A stretch of DNA of 64,000 nt from Talpa occidentalis. Its lineage: Eukaryota; Chordata; Mammalia; Eulipotyphla; Talpidae. The notes below the pieces were generated by a model. That model was not told the DNA's origin, made no database searches, and saw only the letters and a program-made list of their open reading frames with translations. Shown one piece after another: positions 24,505 to 34,065 of the stretch; position 1 is the first letter of the stretch; every line of letters starts with the position of its first letter. The stretch is taken from positions 74,507,106 to 74,571,105 of the forward strand of contig NW_023601104.1 of assembly GCF_014898055.3 (NCBI RefSeq), in the 5' to 3' direction. The position numbers and the translations under genes are program-made.

Positions 24505-24619
24505 ATGGTTTTTATATTTATTTTTGTTGATGTGTTGGATAACGTTGATTGATTTTCGGATGTTAAACCATCCTTGTGTCCCTGGAATGAATCCTACTTG
24601 GTCTGAACAGATGCTTTTA

Positions 24620-25229
24620 AAGCAGTACAGTTAACACTTAGGAAGTGAAACTTCAGGAAAAAGGTATTAAGAATATATGTAGTGCATGTGTAATGAGCAT
24701 GTCATTTATTTTCTTCTTTACAAATCTGATGAACTCACTATATACAAAGAATATTTACCTTATGTACTTAGGCAATATTTTGCCTAAATTACAAAGCTAG
24801 TTTTTAAGATTGATTTTTTTAAAATTCTCTGAACTTGAACTCTCATAAGATTTTGACAGATGATGGCTAATCTTTGCCTGGAAGAATTTTATAGTTGTCA
24901 TTTGATAGAGTGGGATATTTCTGTTAATTCGGTTGGTTTACTGATTTTTCCTCATTAGAATTTATATTAGCAACTTTTGGCTCTCTTGGAGGAAGAAAAC
25001 TATTGTAACTTAATCAATATTGTACCTAGCATAAATTAAACTATAATGAATGCTGGAGTCAAATTTTTGCAAAGCATAACAAATAAATGTCTGATACCCA
25101 TGATGTAGTAAGAATTATACAAATCATTGACAGAAAAATTGGTTTGAGTTTTGAACAACTAGTTCATGGTGAAGAACTACAACTTACCAATAATAATCCC
25201 AATAATACTTAGAGAAATAGAAATCTTAG
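24620..25229. other. Unique AT-rich sequence, nothing recognised
   Basis: No open frame over 60 codons and no repeat family was seen. Confidence 0.5.
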
Positions 25230-25970
25230 TGCTTTCTACAGGAAGCTTCTTTCCAAACGCATTGAACTTTTGACAGAGAGGTGTGACACTCAGTGAGACT
25301 GGTACAAAGAAAGAAAGGTCCCTTCAGCTGGACATTGTTAGAATTTCTCTTGGGGATGAGTTCTCACTTGTACAGTTTTAGCAATTCCTTGTGGAAGTTT
25401 TTCTCACAGGTCACACATTTAACGGTTCTCTGCAGCATGAAGTCTCTATAATTAGATTTAATTCCTATGTGGAGGCTTTATCACTTTGAAAAATCAAATG
25501 GCCTTCCTCTCATGTATGCTGTGATGTACACTGAGATCTGCTGTAGGGCTGTGTGGGTGGTTGAATGGGGCCCTTAACAAAGTCACTGCATTAATAGGGT
25601 TTACTTTAAATGTTAAGAAACTGGGGGTTTCTTTACGCTTGACCTGTTAGGGACGGCCTTGCCACAACTGATTCATATAGAGGTTTTTCTCCTGTAGGAA
25701 TTAAATGATGCAGTTGAAAATATGATTTCCTAGCTAGATATTTCCCATAGATACTACTTCCCATAGATACTCCCATAAGATTTCTCTGCTGCAGGAATCT
25801 ACTGATAAGTCACCAACTCTGACTTCTGTCTAAAGGCCTGCTAGTACAGAGTTTCTGTCCAGTAAATTTCCCAGCACGTAAAGTTTTAATCTTTTGCTGA
25901 GAGTTTTTCCACAGTCAGTACACATACAGTTTCTCTTCTATGTTAACTTTAGGAATTGTGGCATCATGGT
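25230..25970 (-). pseudogene. Decayed C2H2 zinc-finger array (ZNF pseudogene)
   Basis: On the minus strand, remnants of the inter-finger linker (H-T-G-E-K-P) recur about every 84 bp, the length of one C2H2 finger. They lie near 25430, 25512, 25600, 25688, 25778, 25856 and 25935. Examples are 'TGEKP' intact at about 25683-25697, 'KPY*CSD' at about 25578-25602, 'TGQKL' near 25860 and 'CMCTDCGKTL' near 25905-25932. Cys and His residues are lost and stops and frameshifts occur in almost every unit, so no frame stays open for 60 codons. It looks like the finger exon of a KRAB-type zinc-finger gene that died long ago, or an old retrocopy. I see no adjoining poly(T), which would have favoured a retrocopy. 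Confidence 0.82.
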
Positions 25971-26619
25971 GGTTTTACGATTTTATCCTAAAAACTGTTG
26001 CTCATTAGTGATAGCTGTACAGTCCTGAGTCAGTGTGAGCCCTTCAGCCTCATTGAACAGATTTCTTTGCATCACTGTTTCTTGTTTTTTTATATCTGAA
26101 TGGATTAAGGTGGTGAACTTTTTTTCAGTTACATAATAGAAACTGTTCCAAGTTATAATATTGAAAACTATTTTTTCATACTGCTACATTTATACAGATT
26201 ACATATGGACTTGCCATAATATTAATCTTTCAGTTATGTAATCTGAGTGCAATATAGTTGAATGACAGTTACTTCTCTTACCTACCATCTTAGTGTGATG
26301 AAGCCTTTGAGGAGAATATCTACATATATATTTTCAATTCATTATTGAATTTGTATTGTTACGCATTATGACATCTATGTTATATTTTTAAAAATCAGCA
26401 TATTAAAATGAATTTAATAATTTTTAATAATTTAAGTAAGATTATTATAGTAAGAATATTTGTTTTCTTAATCTTTTCACTATCATTGTGATGCATTTCT
26501 TATGAAAACATGGGTTAAATATTTATCAACTTGCGTTTCATTGTCATGGATTTAATAGTCTTCCATAATATCATTTACTTCAGAGATCAACTGATTTGTC
26601 AGAGTTAATTAATTACATA

Positions 26620-26770
26620 CCAATTTCTTGTAAGTACTATTTAGTGAGTACTTACTACATAACAGATACTATGCAGAATATTCATATGCTATCTCATTTA
26701 ATCATTTCAGTAAGTTTTAGTAAGATACTGTGTTTTTAAGTTGGTGATGACTAAGTTGAGCATGAGTAGT
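26620..26770 (-). mobile_element. MIR-like relic (antisense)
   Basis: The order 'ttagtgagtacttactacataacagatactatgcag' then 'atgctatctcatttaatcatttcagtaag' follows the antisense MIR tail. It is strongly diverged. Confidence 0.55.
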
Positions 26771-27259
26771 GGTGATTCACTGAGAAAATGTATAAAACTA
26801 GAGCATTAGAGACTAAATTACTCAAATCTTGTTTGATAAAAATTTTCTTTTAGTCTTTATAGGACTCTGCCCTGTGGATAGTTAGAAAATAAAGTCTTAT
26901 GTTTAAGCATACAATTTGAGAGTCATGACATTATACTGGGAACTTAAATTTTTACTATCTAACTGCACAGTCCTGCTATTTCTGTTACAGACCCCAACTG
27001 GAAGTCCAAACGAATGTGCTTAAGTATTACTAAGGTGCATTTTGTACATTCACAAGCTTATAGCGTTTGTGAATAGTGTTTGGTTTTTAGTTAGTTATGT
27101 TTATTCCTGATTCTGCATCCTATTGAACTGTACTTATATAAAAAAATTTCTATAAGCCACAGGCAAGTAAAGTTAGAATTTCTTCCTTGGGGAAATCTGA
27201 AGCGTAGAATTCTAAGCAAATATTAAGGTTCAAAGTAGGCAATACAATGAATACATTCA

Positions 27260-27475
27260 AGGAATTAGTAACTATTTATGTAACACTTCATGTTTGCAGA
27301 TGTTTTACAACCCTATTCATTAATTTACATAAGTTCCCTGGAAGGTAACAGTGTTATTGCATCTGTTTTATAAGACAGGAAAAATAGAGACGAGTTAAGT
27401 GGTGAAAAGGAAGAGAAATTAAGGCTGATTCTAAGACATGGGGCTTATATCTTATACCATGTTGCTTCATTAGGG
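27260..27475 (-). mobile_element. MIR-like relic (antisense)
   Basis: The phrases 'actatttatgtaacacttcatgtttgcag', 'gttattgcatctgttttataagacagg' and 'gaaattaaggctgattctaagac' follow the antisense MIR order. Confidence 0.55.
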
Positions 27476-28414
27476 AAATAAATTGCCTCTTTTGCTATAG
27501 ACATGCTCATAACATGATGCCTCTTGGGGTAATTGTTTAGAGATATTTGCATAATTTAATATATTTTATTTTTTGGTTATGTGACTGAAAGACTTTCCAA
27601 CACAAATCTGTAAGCCTATGAATGGATAAGATACAAGTTATGAATTCTCCATAAAATGTTGCAGATGTTATGACCAACAGATTGGTGAATATGTCTAGTG
27701 GCTGCTTGGTATTGACCTAGATATATTACACTGTGACACCAACAGAGTCTGACCTGGGAGAACTGATCTTGTTGACCATACATTGCCCATTGGCCACTCT
27801 CTCTGTGTTACTGTTTTTCTTTGTACTCCCCCACTGCCGCCCCCATAGAAGAGTACACTTCTGCTAAAGAGTAATATATTTGCTTAAAACTTAAAAAGGC
27901 AAAATGAGAAGATTCTTCATAACAGAGGAGCTTAAAAAAATCACTCATACTCTTGCACTATAAAGCTAAAGGAGAGGTGATAAATTATTGCATTCAATTA
28001 ACTTTTCTGAGTGCACAGAAACTGCTTTAATACCCTGAGGTATGACCATAAGGTAATGAAGAGTGATTTTAAAAATAAATATACTGTAAAATACACTGTT
28101 TAAATTAGTGCTATTCTTCAAAACAGTCACTCTATATAATCCAACTATGCTGTCATTGTAAAAAATACTTTAGAAATTATCCTTTTGAATTGCCTTTAGA
28201 TGCCATTTCTGAACTGTAAAAGAAAACAGTCTCATATTTACTTATAGTCACACCATGTTTGCTTAATCAGTCTCCCCTTTGAAAAGCAATTTATTGTTCA
28301 GATAAATTACTGAACTTTCCACCAGTCTTTACTCTGCCTGCATCTTTCTTCTTAAAAATAAGTTCCATGCTTAAAAAAATAGATTTGCCATCAGTGAGAA
28401 TAGTTATATATATT

Positions 28415-28985
28415 TTGAACTTTTAACTTTTTATTTTGAAATAATTTAGACTTACTAAAAGGTTACAAATATATTACTGGGATTGCCCACATATTCTTCA
28501 ACCATTTTTCCCTAATGTTAATATCTACCTTAGCCTAGTACAGTTATCAAACTTAGGATACTATTTTTTAATTTATAGGCATTATTTAAATTTCTCCACT
28601 TTTCCCTTTTCAAATCCTTTTTCTGCTTTAGGACACAATCCAGGATCCTACCTTGCATTTAGTTGTTGTTTCTCCTTAGTCGTTTTTTTGTTTTTGTTTT
28701 TGTTTTTTTTGCATAGAAGAACTGGGGTATAGGTCAGAGGTACAGGGGATATTTACAGAGACAGAGGGGTAGCAGAACAGGCGGATTTACTGAAATACAC
28801 CACTAAGGGAAGCAGTGGGTGAGCCAGGAGTGGTGTGCTGCACCATATGTGGGTTAGCTCCCTGACTGGGATGGAACTCAGTCCCTAATGGTGGTAACGC
28901 TGAGACTTAACACCTAGGCCACCAGCGAGGTCCCAATTTCCCTTTAGTTTTTTTCTAGTCTGTGACAGTTCTTCCTAACGAGGCC
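28415..28985 (-). mobile_element. Old L1 3' end (antisense), split by a SINE
   Basis: The run 'aactttttattttgaaataatttagacttac' followed by 'ggttacaaatatattactgggattgcccacatattcttcaacc' and 'tagtacagttatcaaacttaggata' is the antisense 3' UTR of an ancient mammalian L1. The SINE at 28681-28936 interrupts it, and it resumes with 'ttttttctagtctgtgacagttcttcc'. Confidence 0.75.
28681..28936 (-). mobile_element. tRNA-derived SINE, type A, diverged
   Basis: It carries 'agaactggggtataggtcagaggtac' and ends with the head complement 'caccagcgaggtccc'. It is the most diverged SINE of this family here. An imperfect target-site duplication, tttctccttagt at 28669-28680 and tttccctttagt at 28937-28948, differs at two positions, consistent with greater age. 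Confidence 0.88.
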
Positions 28986-29105
28986 ATATAGAGAAAGCAT
29001 CCCTGCCCATACCCAAATAAAAGCAGAAAAAAGAGCCATAGATTCTGAATGTAATTTTCAAAAATATATCTTTCCTTGTCATGCCATTTCCTCTCTTGTT
29101 TATTG

Positions 29106-29132
29106 TTTTTTTTTTTTTTTTTTTTTTTTTTT
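29106..29132 (+). repeat. Poly(T) run, about 27 bases
   Basis: An uninterrupted T run. I looked for a retrocopy behind it (a polyadenylation signal complement and flanking duplication) and found neither. Confidence 0.9.
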
Positions 29133-29395
29133 GTTAGCCTACCTCTGTCAAACTTGTGCTGACTGCTGCAATAAAAAGAGTAAGATATATCTGGGCCGAA
29201 AGGAACTCAACTCACATTGCATGAAGGCAACACATGCTCCCCTAGTCATGGTGCAGGTGGATTTTTTTTACAATGCATGGAGCCTCTTGCACCTCTGTTT
29301 TCCTTTTCATTTCCTCTACCATCATCTTAGTTCAGATGTTCACATCTCAGGACTTTATCTTTTACTATAGTTTCCTAACTGGTTTTTTAACTGTA
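29133..29395. other. Unassigned sequence next to poly(T)
   Basis: A 79-codon plus-strand frame begins here, but no domain or repeat family is recognised. Confidence 0.45.
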
Positions 29396-29750
29396 ATACC
29401 TCTGTCCCCACTCCCACTTCCAACTCACCTAAAATACTTCCTTACATGTGTCATCTTTTTATCCAGTAATTCTTTGTAGCTGTCCTCATGTTAAATTTCT
29501 TAATAATTTCCCAGTTTCTTCACTAGCAGGTGCAGAGTTTTTGTTCATACTGGAACTATTCTTCCTGTTTGGTTGCCACAAACCTGCTCTTGGGCCATCA
29601 TACTATACACAGAATGCTCTTTTCAAAATGCAAATAAGATCACATCATGCTTCTGCTCAGTTCTTTCAGCTACTGCTCATTTTCCTTAGGATACCACCCA
29701 AAATCTTTACTAAGACCTATTAGACTTTGTAGGACCTGAGCATAAACTTG
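29396..29750 (+). mobile_element. L2 LINE fragment
   Basis: Text such as 'aaataagatcacatcatgcttctgctcag' with 'ttccttaggataccacccaaaatctttac' and 'gactttgtaggacctgagc' matches the sense L2 3' region order. The three overlapping small ORFs here are incidental. Confidence 0.75.
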
Positions 29751-30179
29751 CCTCTAAAAGATGAGTTAGAACTAACAAAGTACAGAGAAAAGTGCTACAA
29801 TGAAGTAAGCAGTCAAAATATGTATACTTAGTTAATTAAAAATAGATGGAGAATTCTATAAAATATCTTTCATCATGCATAAAGGTGATAATATAATTTT
29901 GTTCTTTTGGTGTTCTAATATGGCAAATCATGTGAACAGATTTCTTAATACTGAAGTACCCTTATATTCCTTGTATGAACCCCATTTGGTCATGGTGATT
30001 ATTCTTTCATGATGTTACTATATTCTTTTTGATAATATTTTATTTAGAATTTTGTATGCCTAATGAATGAGATTTATCAGTGACACTCATTTTTTATGTT
30101 AATACTTCTTTCTCTGGCCCTTTTGTTAGATATCTTATTTTTCTTTGATAGCACATTTTGTTACTATAACTAATTATTT

Positions 30180-30345
30180 GTGCAGTTATTTGTTTTCTTT
30201 CCCCTGGTGAAATATAAATACCATGGAGCCAAGAACTAAGTCTGTTTTGATCATCACTGTATCTTTAGCACCCAGCACAATTCTGAGTGCCATAGGTGCT
30301 CAGCAAATACATGTTTATTGAATAAAAGAATGGATGAGTTAGTAA
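30180..30345 (+). mobile_element. L2 LINE 3' end
   Basis: It ends in the classic L2 order 'tatctttagcacccagcac', 'gccataggtgctcagcaaatac' and 'gtttattgaataaaagaatgg'. Confidence 0.8.
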
Positions 30346-30610
30346 TGGTTAAAGGGAACAAATACATATTTACACAGTGCTACAATTGACTGGGCTTCTA
30401 CTAAAACAATAAGAGACTGTCAATATTGTATTTACTTTTAAATTTGCATTAAAGTTAACCTAGTCAAGGCAGCTAAATTTTAAACAGATGGTTGCTCTTT
30501 TTCCTATTTCCTTTGGTCCCATAAATATTTGAGATTCATATGAAATAGGATATTTAATTAATTTTATTCTATTTTTTTCTTATAACACTTCCAATTAAGC
30601 TGTAATTATT

Positions 30611-30884
30611 TATTTATTTTTAAAGATTTATTTACTTATGTATACAAGAACTGGGGTACAGGACAGAGGTGTTGGGGGTGGGGTGAGAGGACTCACCAGA
30701 GACAGAGTGGGGAACAGAACAGGCAGATTGACTGAAACACACTGCTGAGGGGAGCAATGCGTGAGCCAGGAGAGGTCTGCTGCACCACGTGGGTAGCTCC
30801 CTGGCCAGGGATCAAACCTGCACTTCAGTGGCTGGGGATAGCTTCATAGGTTGTGTCTTAACCCCTTGTGCCACTAGGGAGGCC
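30611..30884 (-). mobile_element. tRNA-derived SINE, type A, full length
   Basis: The plus strand runs 'ttaaagatttatttacttatg', 'agaactggggtacaggacagaggtg' and on to the head complement 'ccactagggaggcc'. An 11-bp target-site duplication, ctgtaattatt, lies at 30600-30610 and 30885-30895. Confidence 0.93.
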
Positions 30885-31468
30885 CTGTAATTATTATTTA
30901 AAGAAGAAACTCTGCATTTACAAACATAAATGGGTCAAAGGGCTATAAAAATGTCCTTGGTCACTTGTTCTTAAGACACCATCTAGGACTTCTTGACTAT
31001 TTCTCTAACACATTTATTTATATGTTTATGTATGTAAATGTGTGTAGACATATGTATGCTTGAATCTAGAGGTAACATTGGTTTACAACACTATATGTTT
31101 TAGGAGTACAGGTCACACTTCTTTACCATTTGTTGAAGAGACTTCCCTTTCTCCATTATATGCTTTTGGCTTCTTTGTCATAAATTGGTTGTCCATAGAT
31201 ATGTAGTTTTATTTCTGGGCTCTTGCTTCTATGTCATTGTTCTGCGTACCTGTTTTAAATCCAGTACCATACTGTTTTTATTATTGTAGCTTTATAATTT
31301 AGTTTAAAGTCAGGGACCCTTACACTTTTTTGGCTATTCAAGGTCTTTTGTGGTTCCATATGAATTTTAGGATTTTTTTGTTCAAGTTGTATGAATAATG
31401 CCATTAAAATTGCATTAAATTTGTACATTGCATTAGGTAGAATGGGCATTTTGGAAATACTAATTCCT

Positions 31469-31525
31469 TTTTTATTGCAGTAACATTGGTTTACAGCATT
31501 GTTTGTGTTTTAGTGGTATAGGTTC
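31469..31525 (-). mobile_element. Probable ~55-bp L1 3'-end stub inside old L1
   Basis: The run 'ttttttattgcagtaacatt' followed by 'ggtttacagcattg' interrupts the ORF2 alignment of the host L1 and resembles the antisense terminus of older L1 families. A related terminal piece lies at 31070-31115. Only a 4-bp possible duplication (ttcc) is visible, so insertion is inferred from the break in the host alignment. Confidence 0.55.
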
Positions 31526-31817
31526 CTCTGATCTATGAGAATGGAATGTATTTCCATTTCTTTGTGTTTTCAGTTTTTTCAATAATATCTTATAGTTTTT
31601 AGTGTTATAGGTCTTTTACTTCCTTGATTAAATTTATCCCTAAGTATTTTAGTTTTTGCTGTGCTTGTAAGTGATACTGTTTTCATTATGTCTCTTTCTA
31701 CGAGTTCATTTTTGTATATATAAATGTAAAGTTTTGTATATTAATATTGTAACCTGTAGCTTTATTATCTTTGCTTATTATTTCTATCAGTCAGTTTTTT
31801 TGCTGGAGTATTTGGGG

Positions 31818-31896
31818 ATATATATATATATATATATATATATGTCATAAAATAATGATAGAAAACAACCTGATATATATATATATATATATATAT
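31818..31896 (+). repeat. Two (TA)n tracts flanking a 28-bp spacer
   Basis: The (AT)n runs lie at 31818-31843 and 31873-31896. The spacer plus edge, 31851-31875, matches 33420-33444 at 24 of 25 bases. A 16-bp tandem duplication, atctgcatagcatgac, follows at 31895-31926. Confidence 0.95.
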
Positions 31897-32352
31897 CTGC
31901 ATAGCATGACATCTGCATAGCATGACAATTTTACTTCCTGTTTTCCAATCTGGATGCTTGTTTTTATGTTTCTTGACTAATTGCTCAGGCCATGATTTCC
32001 AATGTTATTTTACATAACAGTGGTGAGAATGGCATTCTTGGCTTCTTGATCCTGCTCTCAGAAGGAATAGCCTCTAGTTTTTCCATGTTGAGTGTAGTGT
32101 TAGTTATGGGCTTGTCATATATGGCCTTCATTATTTTTAAGTATGTTCCTTCTGTATTCATTTATTGACAACTTTTATCTTAAATGGATGCTGAATTTTA
32201 TCAAATGCTTTTTTCTACATCCATTGAAATAGTCACACAAATTTTATCCTTCATTTTGTTGATTCAATAAATAACATTAATGGATTTGTATATGTTGAGC
32301 TATTCTTTCATGTCTAGAATAAATCCCACTTGGTTGTGAGATATGATTTTTT

Positions 32353-33264
32353 AAAATCTTTTTTAAACAATATTTGCTTCCCCCCACCCCCTCAGATTGC
32401 ATCCCCATAGAATTTCCTTCCCCAAGGTACCTGGCACCATCACCACAGTCCCCTGTGCTCCTCCCTCCGAACCCTCTCCCTTCTCCTCTCCTGCAGTATG
32501 TCTCTGATTTATAATTGTCTGTTTTTGCTTTGTTGTGTCTTGTACTGTTATTATTTTTTTTACACTGATGTCTTATTTGGTTCCCCTATATTCCTGATAT
32601 AAGTGAAACCATCCGATATTTTTCTTTTTCCTTCTGGCTTGTTTCACTGAGCATGATTCCTTCTAGTTCCATCCATGTTGCTGCAAATGGCATGAGTTTA
32701 TCTTTTTTGATTGCTGAATAATATTCCATTGTGTATATATACCACATCTTCTTGATCTAGTCATCTATTTTTGGGCATTTGGATTGTTTCCAGGTTTTAC
32801 CTATTGTAAATAGTGCTACAATAAACATAGGTGTATAGGTGTTCTTTTGAATCAATGTTTTTGTGTCCTTTGAGTAGATCCCTAGTAGTGGAATTGCCAG
32901 ATCATATGGTAGCTCTATTTTTAGTAGACTGAGGAACCACCAGACAGCTTTCCATAGTGGATGGACCAGTTTGCACTCCCACCAGCAATGTAGGAGAGTT
33001 CCTTTTTCACCACATCCTTGCTAACATTTGTTGTTGCTTGTTTTTTTGATATGTGCCATTCTTACTGGTGTAAGGTCTTAGTTTGGTTTTGATTTGCATT
33101 TCCCTGATTATAAGGGATGTTGAACATTTTTTCCATATGCCTGTTGGCCATTTGCATTTCCTCTTTGGAGAAATGTCTTTTAATTTCATCTGCCCATTTC
33201 TTGACTGGATTGTTTATTTTGTTGTTGTTGATCTGTGTGAGTTCTTTGTATATCTTTGTGATCA
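32353..33264 (-). mobile_element. L1, 5'-truncated 0.9 kb, nested in older L1
   Basis: This antisense L1 3' portion begins with its A-tail complement and C-rich 3' UTR ('cttccccccaccccctcag') and runs through the ORF2 C-terminal region to 'tatctttgtgatca'. A 15-bp perfect target-site duplication, gagatatgatttttt, lies at 32338-32352 and 33265-33279 and lies within the host L1. ORF2 remnants include '[20 protein letters not shown]' in a broken frame. It is older than the copies at 18274 and 22251, judging by divergence. Confidence 0.93.
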
Positions 33265-33365
33265 GAGATATGATTTTTTTAAATGTGTTGTTGAATTCTG
33301 TTTGGTAGTACTTTGTTGAGGATTTTATATCTATATTCATCAGAGATGTTCACCTGTACTTTTTT

Positions 33366-34065
33366 TAAATTGGTGCTGCAGAGACTCTTTATTGAATAGA
33401 GAAGACCTACAATTAAAAAAATAATAATAGAAAACAACCTGATAGAAAAATGTACAAGAGAGAACAGACAGGTCATAGATAACAAACACAAATGATGTTT
33501 AAACTTAAAAAATGATGTCCAACTTCACTCAAATATTGGATGATGTAGCATTATCTATCAGATTAATATTGAAAATAAAGAAATTTGATCAATTCGGAAT
33601 TGTCAGAAGTTTGAGGAAGCACTTGATCTTATACTTCTTTTGGAATGTTAAATTGATAAAGGACAATCTGTTTAAAAATTTATGGGTATATATCCTCTCA
33701 CTACCAATTTAACTTTTAGGAATTTTCCTATATTTTCTGTAACTTGAGCAAAATGACTATCTAAGCATAGTTATTGCACCATGATTTGTAATAGCAGAGG
33801 CTTTGAAACAAGTTTGTTTGCCCATTTATGGAGAGCTGATTAAATGTATTATGGAAGGCCTTGGTATATTATGCAACATTTTAAAAGAATAAGTATTTCT
33901 TCAGTGGTAACTGAACAAAATACCAGATACATTGTTAAATAAAGAAAATTAGAACAGTCTAACATGCTATTCCCACCCCCCCCACACACACACATGCATG
34001 CATGCATTTATTATCTTTTATAAGATTGTTTCTCGAGAGGGGAATTGATACGTTGGAATTAGGGA
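33366..34065 (+). mobile_element. Old L1 3' region (sense)
   Basis: Sense phrases such as 'aacttttaggaattttcctata', 'gcaccatgatttgtaatagcagagg', 'ttatggagagctgattaaatg' and 'gatacattgttaaataaagaaaa' follow the 3' UTR order of ancient L1s. The element lies head-on to the antisense L1 just upstream. Confidence 0.75.
33976..34007 (+). repeat. C-run, (CA)n and (CATG)n microsatellite
   Basis: A poly(C) run passes into CACACA and then CATGCATGCATG within the L1 3' region. Confidence 0.95.

Larger units (their letters stand above)
22251..24602 (-). mobile_element. L1 retrotransposon, 5'-truncated, 2.35 kb, relatively young
   Basis: This antisense L1 is truncated just upstream of the reverse-transcriptase core. 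A perfect 17-bp target-site duplication, ctgaacagatgctttta, lies at 22234-22250 and 24603-24619. Its 3' UTR is about 200 bp and has a G-rich tract on the element's sense strand (plus-strand C-rich run near 22330-22375), as in other mammalian L1s. ORF2 survives as two long open blocks (23239 to the truncation point, and 22460-23116). This makes it the best-preserved L1 in the window, and it belongs to a different 3'-UTR subfamily from its neighbour at 18274. Confidence 0.97.
25971..28415. other. Mostly unique AT-rich sequence with MIR relics
   Basis: No open frame over 60 codons. MIR-like antisense pieces lie near 26620-26770 and 27260-27470. The rest is unassigned. Confidence 0.5.
31065..33365 (-). 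mobile_element. Old L1 (antisense), interrupted by a younger L1
   Basis: The plus strand shows antisense ORF2 text in the same order as the L1 at 22251: 'accatttgttgaagagacttcc' (31125), the 'tggttccatatgaattttagg' segment (31350), the polymerase-box region near 31930-32060 and 'aataaatcccacttggttgtgag' (32320). It then resumes at 33280 with 'gttgaattctgtttggtag' and 'gttcacctgtac'. Frames are destroyed. It hosts an L1 insertion (32353-33264), a probable 55-bp L1 stub (about 31469-31525) and two (TA)n tracts with filler DNA. A separate L1 3'-end-like piece sits at its edge (31070-31115). Confidence 0.88.

Noticed and set aside
24143..24634. 163-codon plus-strand ORF
   Set aside because: It is antisense to the L1 reverse-transcriptase core and crosses the L1 5' junction into the flank.
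29106..29400. Possible processed pseudogene behind the 27-base poly(T)
   Set aside because: No polyadenylation-signal complement lies next to the T run, no target-site duplication was found and no recognisable protein is encoded.
31818..31926. CRISPR-like repeat-spacer array
   Set aside because: The repeats are (TA)n microsatellites with a single spacer, in a mammalian L1. There is no array structure.
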